This document shows positions 1 to 10,303 of a stretch of DNA of 64,000 nucleotides, piece by piece. A program made the position numbers and the translations under genes. The DNA is taken from positions 1,240,001 to 1,304,000 of the forward strand of contig NC_026503.1 of assembly GCF_000182925.2 (NCBI RefSeq), in the 5' to 3' direction. A model generated the notes under the pieces. That model worked only from the letters and a program-made list of their open reading frames with translations. It ran no database searches and had not been told where the DNA came from. This DNA comes from Neurospora crassa OR74A (Eukaryota; Ascomycota; Sordariomycetes; Sordariales; Sordariaceae). Numbering within the stretch: the first letter of the stretch is position 1; each line of letters begins with the position of its first letter.

Positions 1-576
1 TTGCGCCCTTTGTCTAAATAGGATGGGATGATCCAACACGCCAGACCGGATGTGATGGCACTACGGAGACGGTAGAAACCGGTCGTTGCCACTGACGAAC
101 ATCCTGAACTCTTCTTTGTTGTGTGATCGGCCTCAGGCCTCGAGTTGAGATCGGTCCGATGAGTCCGCATCTTTCAACGTGTCACGTTCGCATCAGGAGC
201 AATAGTCCAGATCGGGGAGTATGTCTGAGACCCTTAAGAAGGGGTTGCTAGACAGTCCACTGCTACCTTTGTCAAGAAGTGAACGGTGGTGAAAAGCTTA
301 TAATCATTATTGTTGTACAAGGTGCATTATGTAAGTGACATTGAAAAACAAAAAAGAGACTCCTAGGTAGGTGTGCCTTCATGCCCTTGCTTGCTTCCAT
401 AGTTCCATCTTTTGCGTTTTTCACAACTTAATTCGTGCCGTCATTGTTCATTCATTATTCAGCATGCGACCTCACCAGGTCTTCCATGTCGGAGCTCCGA
501 AGCTCGAACCTCTCCACATCGCACACGTCAAGTGTCGAGACCGCGATCGGCTCGTGTTGGACCCACCAAAACCACT
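1..576. other. 3' flank of the DUF4112 gene, no gene seen
   Basis: I see no supported gene here. Short open frames at 371-592 and 412-771 overlap the antisense of the DUF4112 3' exon and show no recognisable family. Base composition is ordinary for the gene-bearing parts of the window, with CA and TG dinucleotides present, so the stretch is not RIP-mutated. Confidence 0.5.
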
Positions 577-1531
577 TTATCTCCGGCCTTGACTTCGGGA
601 ATCCCTTGTAGATCCACCCCGGCCGTCACCCCGACCGCCGTGACTATCCCGCAGCTCCCGCTCCGGTCGAGCTTCCACAATCCCGGACTCCAAGTCTGGT
701 TCTGCTGTTCTTCCACCACCGCGGTTCCAGCCCCATCCCCGGCCGTGCGTTGTTTTCGGTGCAGAAGTTGACTGAGCCGGTCGAGTTGAGGGCTGGAGAA
801 CCCCATTACCAGTTCCATTTCCTAACAAGTGAATGGTCTCGCCGGTCTCCGGATCAGAGACTTTTCCGTTCCTGACCGCATCAGCCTTCGCCATCAGGTA
901 CACGTGGAGTAGCCAGGCATTGCGTGTATTCGCTCGGTAGACCGCATCGATGATGTCGCCAACGATGGGAATCAGACCGATCGCAAAGTCGAACATGATG
1001 TTGGATATCATTTTCGCGTAAAGGGTTGCTGGTAGACCACCGTCAATCTTGGAAGCCTTTTTTACCAACCACAGGGCCATGAGAGCATCCGCAAAATCAC
1101 CGATGCTGGGGACAATGGTGTCAGCTACACGGCGCATCAGAAGTAGGTGGGTCGCGAACCACTCACATAGGAATTAAACCAATAAAGAAGGACCAGCCGA
1201 ACCGCACGGGAACGCAGCAGCACTTGAAGCCCATGTCCCATTTATATGCTCTCTTCCGCACCGTTTTCAGGATCGCCTGGTCGTTTGATGACAGCTCAAC
1301 CGGAATTGGTCGCTCCTGAGTCCTGTACTTGACGATTTGACCATTCTTGTATACCGGGACTCGTTCCTCGTATGGATTCTATCAAGTTGCAGTGTCAGTA
1401 AAATGCGTGCAAGGGTTGCCGCTCATACATGGAATCCCTGCTCCAAGACTTACGTCAGAGTTTGGCTTGATCTTGTCGGTGTCGAGACTCTTGAGGGCTC
1501 TCTTGCCCAATATCGATATGAGGACGTTCAT
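577..1531 (-). CDS. DUF4112 domain membrane protein, 3 exons
   Basis: Spliced on the minus strand from exons 1454-1531, 1167-1378 and 577-1105, giving about 272 residues. The introns (1379-1453 and 1106-1166) start GTAAGT and GTGAGT and end TAG and CAG. Joining the exons restores the frame exactly across the family signature FIGLIPIIGDFADAL and its second copy AIGLIPIVGDIIDAVYRAN, separated by LWLVKK and NTRN; this repeat-like pair of GLIPxxGD hairpins is typical of DUF4112 proteins. Both copies sit in hydrophobic segments, so a membrane location is inferred. The N-terminus begins MNVLISILGKRALKSL. The last about 75 residues are polar, rich in Gly and Arg, and unlikely to be folded. An ATG inside intron 2 (1137) would truncate the domain and is not the start. 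No biochemical function is known to me for the family. The gene faces away from dcp2. Confidence 0.82.
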
Positions 1532-2579
1532 AGTAAATGTCCACTCTGTTCAAGGCGCAGAGGGAGCAGCTGGCTTCGACTTGGAAAGGACTGAACCCGT
1601 TTGTTTTGAAGGCCAACTGCGCCAGGGGCACCCTTTTATCGAGTTCGAACCCTTGTTCTATAAGCCTTTGACGCTGTCGTTTGGATTTGGTGGGTGGATT
1701 GGTCAGGGCGCCTTCTTTGTCGGTTTCACGTCCCGCGCTTGGGGTCGCAACGAATGCCGCTTGAGAAACCACAATGCGACTCGAACTTTGGTGAGAGAGG
1801 TATCGACACGTAAGGTTCAAAATGTAAAGTTACGATGCAGTTATCGTGGGCGGCTCTTGGCTTTATCTACTACCAAATGGTGTTCCACGGACACAACCGG
1901 TCATCTGCTTCGTGAATGCATGCGCGCCTGTTTAGTTAGTGCCTATTTCCTGTTTGGACGATGACGTCCATTCCTTCACGGGACTGGAGTGAACAAGCGA
2001 CACCAAAAAGACCCGACGGGAGCCCTCCCATTCTCTTCTGGAGGGTCCCTGCCCTTGGGCGAATAATGCGTGCTCCCTCCGGGCTGTGTCCTCCTGCCTC
2101 CACTCTTTCACCATTAGGATGATCATCCAGGTACCACAAGAGCTGTCATCTGCCATAGGGCGGGAACTCGTGCCCAACAAGAAAAGGTTCATCCCGCCCG
2201 AATCTCAAGTGCGTTTGAAATGGCTTCGGCATCGAACGAAGTCGCCCCCCATCTTGCGCCACAGATCAATGCATTGACAGAGGACGGATGACTGGAAACT
2301 GACCTGGAGGTCAACCGTGCCAAGTTACCTTACAGTCAATGCTGCCTTGTTTCAGCTGTTAGCTTGGTACCTGGAATGAGGCACATTTTGACCCGTCCTG
2401 AACGCTGTAATGGTACTTCGAAATGCATAACCGATACTCAAAAGACGCATTATCGACGTCTGATTTGGTACATCAATTTAGTAGGTACATTCATGCCCCC
2501 ATCATTGAAGAAAATATATCGATCTGTTGTGGCAACGCCTGGACAAAGTGACTAGAGGTCTCCAGCTAACTGACCATCC

Positions 2580-2667
2580 AACCCTGGTTTAATTGTTAGC
2601 CTGGTACTGTTAACCCTCATGAACGAGGACGTGGAGCAAGAACCACGCTAACAATTAAACCAGGGTT
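2580..2667. repeat. Perfect 21-bp inverted repeat with 46-bp loop
   Basis: The left arm at 2580-2600 (AACCCTGGTTTAATTGTTAG plus C) is the exact reverse complement of 2647-2667. The arms can be extended outward through CATC on both sides if one base is skipped. No open frame spans it. It could be a remnant of a small inverted-repeat element or an RNA hairpin. Confidence 0.85.
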
Positions 2668-2713
2668 GATGTATAATCTGGCATACATACTAGTGGATTG
2701 TGGCTAGAGTGTC

Positions 2714-2950
2714 CGCTACCTAGGTATGCACAAGTGGAGAACGGCCCGTCAGTGACGGCCAGCGCATCTACCGGCAGCCGCCCCCCTCCAGCCAATCCAA
2801 GAGCCAACATTCTCGGTCGTCACTCTGTTCCTTCGCAAGCACAGCAAAGGCCGCTCCTTATCGTCTCAGCTGATAGGCACCGTGACAGCTCTCCCCCAGG
2901 TAGGTACCTAGGTACCTCTACCTAACCTGCACCACTACCTAGGTACCTAT
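2714..2950. repeat. CCTAGGTA/GGTACC short-repeat cluster
   Basis: Interleaved copies of CTACCTAGGTA, AGGTAGGTACCTAGGTACC and CTACCTAGGTACC occur at 2714-2730 and 2898-2950. Similar short runs are seen near 41920 and 46320 in other intergenic regions, and in related fungi such motifs are scattered in promoters and leaders. Function is not evident. Confidence 0.6.
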
Positions 2951-3520
2951 CACAGCACCTTAGCTCAAAGGCGCAAGAAGCAACGCCCAAGCCCAACCTG
3001 CCCCTCTCATCCGACTTCGACCCTACGCTACCAACCGGTCTTGTGTGCGACTGAAGGCTCCGAACAACACAGGCGAGCTTGGAAGCTTCCCCTCTTCCAT
3101 CCCCGCAACGACATCCTTAATTCCTCAACACCAGAGGGCTTCTCGCCAACACATCAATACCACACTACATCGCCTTGGGATCTCCGACTTCGAACGTGGA
3201 CGCCATTGCGACAACATCACCACGTCACTCCTCCCACACACATCGGAACCGAACTTCCCTGTTCCCCTCCAGACCGTCTACCCAATACGCCATCCTCACG
3301 GGATCACCGAGACCTACCTACCCGATCATCATCCCGCACTACAAACCGCACCGCACCGCTCCACCTTGCTATTATCGCTGTCGCTACCGCTCGGTCCCCC
3401 CGTTCAACTTCGTCCATTAGGCGACGGTGTACGACGGCATAGCTTGAGCTACGCGCCTTGCCTCCTTTTCCGACAAGTATATATTTGTGGACATGCTTCG
3501 AATGGTTGACACGTTCCAAT

Positions 3521-6316
3521 ATGACCGAATCGCAGCTGAAACTCGAAGACTGTCCGTCCCCTTTCTGTATCTTGGCTATCCTGCCGGGCCTCGAGGCAGT
3601 CAACAGCTAATACCTCTGCTTAGGGTTGGACGACCTCTGCGTTCGCTTCATCATCAACCTCCCCCAAGAGGATCTTAGATCTGTCGAGCGCATTTGCTTC
3701 CAAGTTGAAGAGGCACAATGGTTTTACGAAGATTTCATCCGTCCTTTGGACGACCGCTTACCCCTAATGTCCCTCCGCACCTTTTGCCTGCGCATCTTCG
3801 CCCACTGTCCGCTCCTCTCGACCTTCACCGTCGGTGAACATACGCAGGCCTTCGAACGATTTCTTCAATACAAAACCCGAATCCCTGTCCGCGGCGCCAT
3901 CATGCTGAATGAGGCCATGGACCACGCCGTTCTCGTCAAAGGCTGGAAGAAGAATGCTAATTGGAGCTTCCCCCGAGGCAAAATCAACAAGGACGAGGAC
4001 GATTTGGACTGCGCTATACGTGAAGTCTATGAAGAGACCGGTTTCGATATCAGAGAAGCCGGTCTTGTTCCTAAACCGGAAGATGTCAAGTTCATCGAGA
4101 TTACTATCAGAAATCAACAGTTACGACTGTACGTGTTTCGCAACGTCCCTATGGACACAGTCTTCCAACCCAAAACCAGGAAGGAGATCAGCAAAGTGGA
4201 GTGGTATAGGCTCTCTGATCTCCCCGCATTTCGGAAGAAAGGTAATCAGCAGCAGGATACCGCCGCCGCCGCCGCGAATGCCAACAAGTTCTACATGGTA
4301 GCTCCGTTTTTGGGACCGCTGAAGAAGTGGGTGTCCCAGCAGAAGAAGAAGGATGCGCTCAGGGCTGGTCAGAATCCTCATCTCGCTGCGGCGGCACAGC
4401 TGGAGGAACCTCTGACCGAAGATGACATGGGCACCCAAACTGAAACGATGGGAGAGGTACCAGCAACTTCATCAAAGGACACTTTGGAGGGAGCTAACCG
4501 TGAGCTCCGACGGTTGCTGTCGGTTCAGAGTTCGACCGTCGGTTCGCAACCGCCAGTGGGCATGCACGCCGCTGCCTCGAATACGGATAAGGGCGGGGCG
4601 TTGATGGCACTCTTGAAGAAGAGGGAGGCCGAAGCGCCTCAACAGGCTCAAGCGACTCGCCATCATGTACCCCATACGCCTCTGGATCTGACTTACCAAA
4701 ACCCTTCAGAGCCGGAAACTCCACATCATCACCACATTGCTCAACGCTTGCCTGTTCCTAACTTCCAGCCTCCGCCTAATTTTCCAGTTCCTCCACAGGC
4801 CAACCAGAACCCCAATGCTGGGTATCATAACCAGCCGCAACCCCCTCTTCCAAGTTATGGCTATGGGCAAGATCAGTACACGAATGTACCACCTCCCCAA
4901 AGAAAAGAGCCTGTTCTCCTACACCCGCAGCCTCTGCCGCCGCAGGTTCAGCAGTCCATGCTTACTAGAGGGATCTTGGGAGTGGCAACACCTAACCTGC
5001 CAGACACCACGGGCCAGAGACATCAGCAGCCTCTTCAAGCCAGTTTGAAGGCGTTCTTGACTCACAGTAGGCTGGATCCTACGCAAGGGCAGATGGCGTC
5101 GAACCCACATCCCCCTCAGCTGACGAATCAGGCAATGTCTCTTTTGAACGTCTTCAAGGGCGACAGTGTGCGTTCTGGCCATGATCGGGGCCTTGGTGTC
5201 AATACCCAGGAAAACGTCCACCCTCAAATGGCAGACCAGCCTCGACAGCAACCTCCCAGTAGTTGGCAGCATGGGCAACAGCCTAGCCCTGCCGGACAAT
5301 ACTACGGGCAACATGCGCCTCAGGTCACTCAACCACCTTTGGTCAATTCCGTGCCGCATCCTGGACTGGGAGGAGTTCCTGCGGGTGCTGCCCCTAGGCC
5401 GATCCAGCCTGCGGACTCGCATCGAAATGCCTTGTTGGACATTTTCAAGAAAACAGGACCGGCCTCGCCATCCGGTAGCGATATGGCGCCCAAGTTACAC
5501 ACTGCAGGCCGGCCTGACTTGGCCACCAGGCCGGATTCTGCCAGTCAATACAATGTCGAACCACTTACTCAGAGGCCAGGTTGCACGGCAGGTGCCAGCA
5601 CAGAAGTCGTTCCTACTAACGCAGAGCACACCCTACCGTATAGACCTCAGATCCTGGCCCGGCCTAAGGCTCAAGAAGCTCAGGAGCTCACGCCTGCGCA
5701 ACTGCGCAGTTACGCTGTTCCCGCAAGCACTGTTTTGCAAGATCTTAAGAACCAAGTCTATCCCAACTTGCCATCTGCCAAGGACCGTCTGCTCAGGCAA
5801 CAGGCCGAGGCCAGGGCCAACAAGTCGCCCGTAGCCAATCTTGCCGCCACCGCGAGCCAGCCATACAACCAGGATCGGTCTCCTCAGACCGCCCACGTTG
5901 CGCCTTCGTTTCAGCAATACCAGAACCAAGCTTCGCAAGTGCCCAATGTGCTCCAGCAATATCAACAGCGCCACGGGGGTGATAGTCCCAACCCCGAGCA
6001 GGTCAACAAGTTGCTCTCGCTTTTTGGCAAGCATCAGCCATCTCCTCCAGTGAGCTTCTCGCAGCCTTCGCCGGCGGGATCAATGGGGTCGAGGCATGTC
6101 GAGGAGAAGTTGAAGATGAAGGAGCCTGTTATGTTGGCACAGGCGAGGTCTAGGGTGCCCTCGTTTGCCTCGACGAGCGGTGGGGAGCTCGCTGTTCCTC
6201 AAGGCCATGATCAGGGTAGCAGACCCACTTCGAGTGGCGGTAGCCAAACGCCTATTTCGCCGACTGATCGCAACTTTTTGCTGTCGTACTTGAAAAGCAT
6301 TCCGGGTCCTCGTTAG
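3521..6316 (+). CDS. dcp2: mRNA-decapping enzyme DCP2 (Nudix hydrolase)
   Basis: Catalytic subunit of the decapping complex; it removes m7GDP from mRNA 5' ends in the cytoplasm and P-bodies. Exon 1 (3521-3551) encodes MTESQLKLED. A 72-bp intron (3552-3623, branch AGCTAA, acceptor CTTAG) follows, and exon 2 (3624-6316) is open to the stop, for 907 residues. Splicing creates the conserved DWLDDLCVRFIINLP start of the Dcp1-binding regulatory domain (about residues 8-95). The Nudix fold follows, with box GX5EX7REVYEETGF at about 129-151 and the box B helix after it. From about residue 270 onward the chain is Pro/Gln-rich and disordered. It is punctuated by short leucine-rich motifs such as MSLLNVF, NALLDIF, NKLLSLF and the near-terminal NFLLSYL, which resemble the helical motifs that bind Edc3 in yeasts. 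KEPV(L/M)L occurs twice. Confidence 0.95.
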
Positions 6317-7013
6317 CGTTGAACACCGAGTATCGGGAGGGGAGGGGGTGATCTATTTTCTAGCAGTATTGTCTTGGGTTAGTGGACTGATGTAGGGGTT
6401 AGTTAGTGAAGGGAATCCTGCTATGCAGTTGTCGCAGCGCCTCTATGGATACCTAATTATGTGGTGAAGGAGGTTGACTGTTACTGACTTGCTTAGTCAA
6501 TCACTGGTGGGATGGGGATGGTCGTCCATTCACTTCTGGTTTATTCCTCTGACTCGCCTGAAAAACAAGCAAGCGATCAAGTGATTCTCTCGTTAATATT
6601 GGTTGAACCAACGCTAGCGTTACTTTCATTGTAATCATAGTGTGATTGTGTATCGTACCCGGACGACGAGTTAGACTCTTCGCATTCACCTTAAGAGATC
6701 ATCCACATTCGTTCACTCCCCGCTTAAGTGCTGGCAACCGTTTGGACTTGAGCCAGCATTATCTTACTTTGAAGGCGAAGAGATGATGACTACTCAGTTT
6801 CATACAGCTTTGGCCACAACACTCTGTAGAGGTATTTGACAACGTGGTGATGGGCTCAAGAAAAAACACGGGAGACAATGTCTATACCATTCTTCCCATG
6901 GACAACAAAAACACCAAGACGAGGTTGTCTCGTGAACGTCGACAACACTGAGATCAAACTCGCGGCTCACCCCTGAATCATCTACAACATCTGATTGGTC
7001 AGAGGCGCATTCA

Positions 7014-7020
7014 GGCTAAA
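7014..7020 (+). promoter_or_regulatory. Candidate XLR-1/XlnR binding box GGCTAAA
   Basis: An exact GGCTAAA lies 462 bp upstream of the xylulokinase ATG. GGCTAAA is the published core site of the xylanolytic regulator XlnR/XLR-1 family, which controls xylan and xylose-catabolic genes in Aspergillus and Neurospora. A 7-bp match can occur by chance, so the call rests on its place before a pentose-catabolic gene. Confidence 0.45.
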
Positions 7021-7128
7021 TAGGAGAGCGCGCCAGTCCGCTACGGCTCGCAGCGCATCACGCGGCTTGCTGCCCCTCCACCATTCCCCTGACACAGCTA
7101 GGATACGCTGGCGTCTGGACCGCTGATG

Positions 7129-7190
7129 CCCCGCTATACCCGCCATGGGGATGTTCATACCGGGATGCTAATCCCTATACGTCACCCCAC
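7129..7190. promoter_or_regulatory. Two candidate CreA/CRE-1 sites
   Basis: CCCCGC (7129-7134) and CCCCAC (7185-7190) are reverse complements of GCGGGG and GTGGGG, both fitting the SYGGRG carbon-catabolite repressor consensus. They lie about 300-350 bp before the xylulokinase start. The consensus is loose, so this is suggestive only. Confidence 0.3.
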
Positions 7191-7481
7191 TGGAATGGAC
7201 GTTCAAGGTTCTTCCGGATGAAGTGACGGTCGATTGCTAAACTTATTTACGACCCTCCTCGACATTTTTATCCATTGGGTTCCTGACTTCCTTTGTGACT
7301 CTTCATCTGCTTTTTCTGAACCTTTCCTGTCTTTCATCTGTACTGTTTTGAGTTTTTGAAGCCAGCGAGTGATATCCCAAAGAGCTCTTGCGCAGTATCG
7401 TCATATTTGTCGTCGAGCTCTCCTCGACTCATAGAAGATTGAATTCATCGACAACGTACAATTTACACGCTGAAACACAGA

Positions 7482-9425
7482 ATGTCGGAGGGACCTCTTT
7501 ACCTTGGGTTTGACTTGTCAACTCAGCAGCTAAAAGGTTGGTTTAAGCACACAAAGCATGCTTCGTTCGTTCACTTACACCGAGCTCAAACTAATAACCT
7601 TCTTCTCACACAGCAATCGTAATCCAGTCCGACCTCTCCGTTGTTTCCTCCGCTAAGGTCGACTTCGACGGCGACTTCGGCGCCAAATATGGCATCAAGA
7701 AGGGCGTCCAAGTGAATGAGGTCGATGGTGAGGTTTTTGCGCCCGTTGCCATGTGGCTTGAGGCCCTCGACCTCGTCCTCCAACGCCTTCAAGAGGCCAA
7801 GACCCCTCTCAACCGCATCCGCGGCATCAGTGGTTCTTGCCAACAACATGGCAGTGTATACTGGAGCCGAGAGGCTGAGAAGCTTCTCGCAGAGCTTCAA
7901 GCGGATAAGCAGAGGGGGGATCTGGTGGATCAGTTGAAGGGAGCCTTCTCCCATCCTTATGCGCCCAACTGGCAGGACCACAGCACGCAGGCTGAGTGTG
8001 ATAAGTTTGATGAAGCTCTTGGGACAGCGGAGAGGTTGGCCCACGCTACGGGAAGTGCGGCACATCATGTGAGTTGTTTACTTCCCCCTTTTCTCATATT
8101 TTGAGATGAAGGTAAACAGACCAATGGACCGACCGGAAAGACTGACAAGAGCACCACACAAGCGCTTCACTGGCCCTCAAATAATGCGCCTCCGCCGCAA
8201 GCTCCCCGGCATGTACGCCTCCACCTCGCGCATCTCCCTTGTCTCTTCCTTCCTCGCCTCTCTCTTCATCGGCTCCGTGGCCCCCATGGACATCTCCGAC
8301 GTTTGCGGCATGAATCTCTGGGACATTCCCAGCAACACTTGGTCCGAGACACTCCTCGCCCTGGCCGCCGGTGGCTCTACCGAAGGCGCCGCCGACCTCA
8401 AGGCCAAGCTAGGCGAAGTCCGTCTCGACGGCGGCGGCAGCATGGGCAAGATCAGTCCTTACTTCGTTGGCAAGTACGGCTTCTCCCCGGACTGCGAGAT
8501 TGCGCCCTTCACTGGCGACAACCCGGCCACGATCCTCGCCCTCCCGCTTCGCCCGCTCGACGCTATTGTGTCTCTGGGAACCTCCACCACTTTCCTGATG
8601 ATCACGCCCGTCTACAAGCCTGACCCATCTTACCACTTCTTCAACCACCCGACCACCCCGGGTCAGTACATGTTCATGCTCTGCTACAAGAACGGCGGTC
8701 TGGCCCGCGAGAAGGTCCGGGACGCTCTTCCCGCCCCATCCAACAGCTCCAAAGACCCCTGGGAGACCTTCAACCAACACGCCCTCTCCACCCCTCCGTT
8801 GGATGTCTCCTCACCAGCAACCGATCAAGCCAAACTGGGCCTTTACTTCTACCTCCCCGAAATCGTCCCCAACATCTCGGCCGGCACCTGGCGGTACGAG
8901 TGCTCCGCCACCGACGGCTCCAATCTCCAACCGGTTAACCAGCCCTGGCCCGTGGAAAAGGATGCGCGCATCATTGTCGAGTCACAAGCGCTTTCTATGC
9001 GTCTGCGCTCTCAGAACCTGGTTTCCACGCCTCCCTCCACTCCCTCCGGAACGTCGTCGTCGTCCTCTTCTTCGGCACTACCGGCCCAACCCCGCCGCAT
9101 CTATCTCGTCGGAGGCGGCTCTCTCAACCCGGCCATTGCGCGCATCATGGGCGACGTGCTAGGTGGCGTGGACGGGGTTTACAAGCTCGACGTGGGCGGT
9201 AATGCGTGTGCACTGGGAGGAGCGTATAAGGCCGTTTGGGCGTTTGAGAGAAGGGATGAGACGGAGACGTTTGATGAGCTGATTGGCAAGAGGTGGAAGG
9301 AGGAAGGGGCGATACGGAAGGTGGATGAGGGGTATAAGAAGGGGGTGTTTGAGGGGTATGGAAATGTGTTGGGGGCGTTTGGGGAGATGGAGGGGAAGGT
9401 TTTGGAGGTGGCGAGGAATAAGTAA
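7482..9425 (+). CDS. D-xylulose kinase (FGGY carbohydrate kinase)
   Basis: Phosphorylates D-xylulose to xylulose 5-phosphate, the last step joining xylose and arabinose catabolism to the pentose phosphate pathway in the cytosol. Exons 7482-7536, 7614-8068 and 8163-9425 give 590 residues. Intron 1 (7537-7613) ends CACACAG and intron 2 (8069-8162) starts GTGAGT. The joins give STQQLKAIVIQS and GSAAHHRFTGPQI, both in frame. The N-terminal phosphate-binding motif is GFDLSTQQ (9-16). [14 protein letters not shown] follows and is typical of xylulokinases. After it come [21 protein letters not shown], and the C-terminal TGDNPAT and [10 protein letters not shown] of the actin-like ATPase fold; [12 protein letters not shown] is the adenosine motif. 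A serine-rich insert near residues 500-515 is low complexity. The XlnR-type box upstream suggests xylose induction. Confidence 0.93.
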
Positions 9426-10303
9426 GGGGGGTGTATTGATGGTTTAGATGAAGTGGGATGACCGAAATCTGTCGTCTGTAACTGTGAGATAAAGATGACT
9501 TAGACAAGAGATTCTAGAGGTTGGTTGTAAAGGACGGGGATTGCGCTCTTCACTTTGCACGACCTTTTAGATATTGTCAAAATATACATTACCTCTGAAG
9601 AATAGGTATTTATACTTGGACTCAGCTCGCAAGCGTCCAATAACTCTATACTTCCGTTCTTCACTTGCCAGAGAAGAGTGGTTGTGATGATCATACCAAA
9701 CGTCCCCAGCCGAGCTCCCGGGGCTAAAGTGGCTGCTTTTGTTTACATTACCCCTGAATCAACGCTAACAACTGAACGCTGCTGGTACTGGAACGGCCAA
9801 GAAGTAAAACATAAGTCACATATTGTCCTCACCAAAAGGCGTTGGATAACAACATCAGGAGGACTTTGTGACAAGCCAGCCTGCTGATCATGATTTCGAA
9901 GAGGTCAGAGATAGTGGTTTCCCCATTCTTGGGAGCAGAGTTCTGAAAGATTACCTGCCTGACTGAAACGGGACGACCTGACACGGTGATTACTTTCCCG
10001 ATACTGATTGTTAGTGGAAGCCACGTAATCATATACTGCAGGCCGCACTTTCCTATCAGATATCATCTCGATCATCTACCTAGAAGAACCGAAACGACAA
10101 ACGACCACTTGGGGGTTCGCCAAGCACGCACGCACTTGGGAGAACTAAGTGGAAGGTACCGACGACTAGGTAGCCTGATTATCTTCGACGTCACCTCATT
10201 TAGTCTCAACGCGCCCGCCACCACCGAACCCAACCTTACCCCGTCCTCTACTCACAATTTTGATCCAAACAACAATGTGGTAGAAAAAAAAGTTATTGCT
10301 GAG
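9426..10303. other. Intergenic region between xylulokinase and the esterase
   Basis: No supported gene is seen. A frame open at 9986-10342 runs into the first short exon proposed for the downstream hydrolase, so part of it could be leader or extra N-terminal coding sequence. The rest is probably the 3' flank of the kinase gene and the promoter of the hydrolase. Confidence 0.4.

Larger units (their letters stand above)
1532..3520. promoter_or_regulatory. Divergent intergenic region between the DUF4112 gene and dcp2
   Basis: About 2 kb separates the outward-facing starts of the DUF4112 gene (-) and dcp2 (+), so it must hold both promoters and 5' leaders. Short open frames on both strands here have no recognisable family. 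Visible structure consists of the 21-bp inverted repeat at 2580-2667 and a cluster of CCTAGGTA/TACCTAGG elements at 2714-2950. The 300 bases before the dcp2 ATG are pyrimidine- and CA-rich, as in many fungal 5' leaders. Confidence 0.5.
6317..7481. promoter_or_regulatory. Intergenic region between dcp2 and xylulokinase
   Basis: This holds the 3' end of dcp2 and the promoter and leader of the downstream xylulokinase gene. No supported gene lies inside; a 62-codon minus-strand frame at 6501-6689 is not recognisable. The part nearest the kinase carries a GATTGGTC (CCAAT-type) element near 6992, a GGCTAAA box at 7014-7020 and two sites matching the CreA/CRE-1 consensus. Confidence 0.5.

Noticed and set aside
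1347-1964. 205-codon frame on the plus strand
   Set aside because: It is antisense to the DUF4112 first exons, whose spliced minus-strand model carries the conserved family motifs; this frame matches no family.
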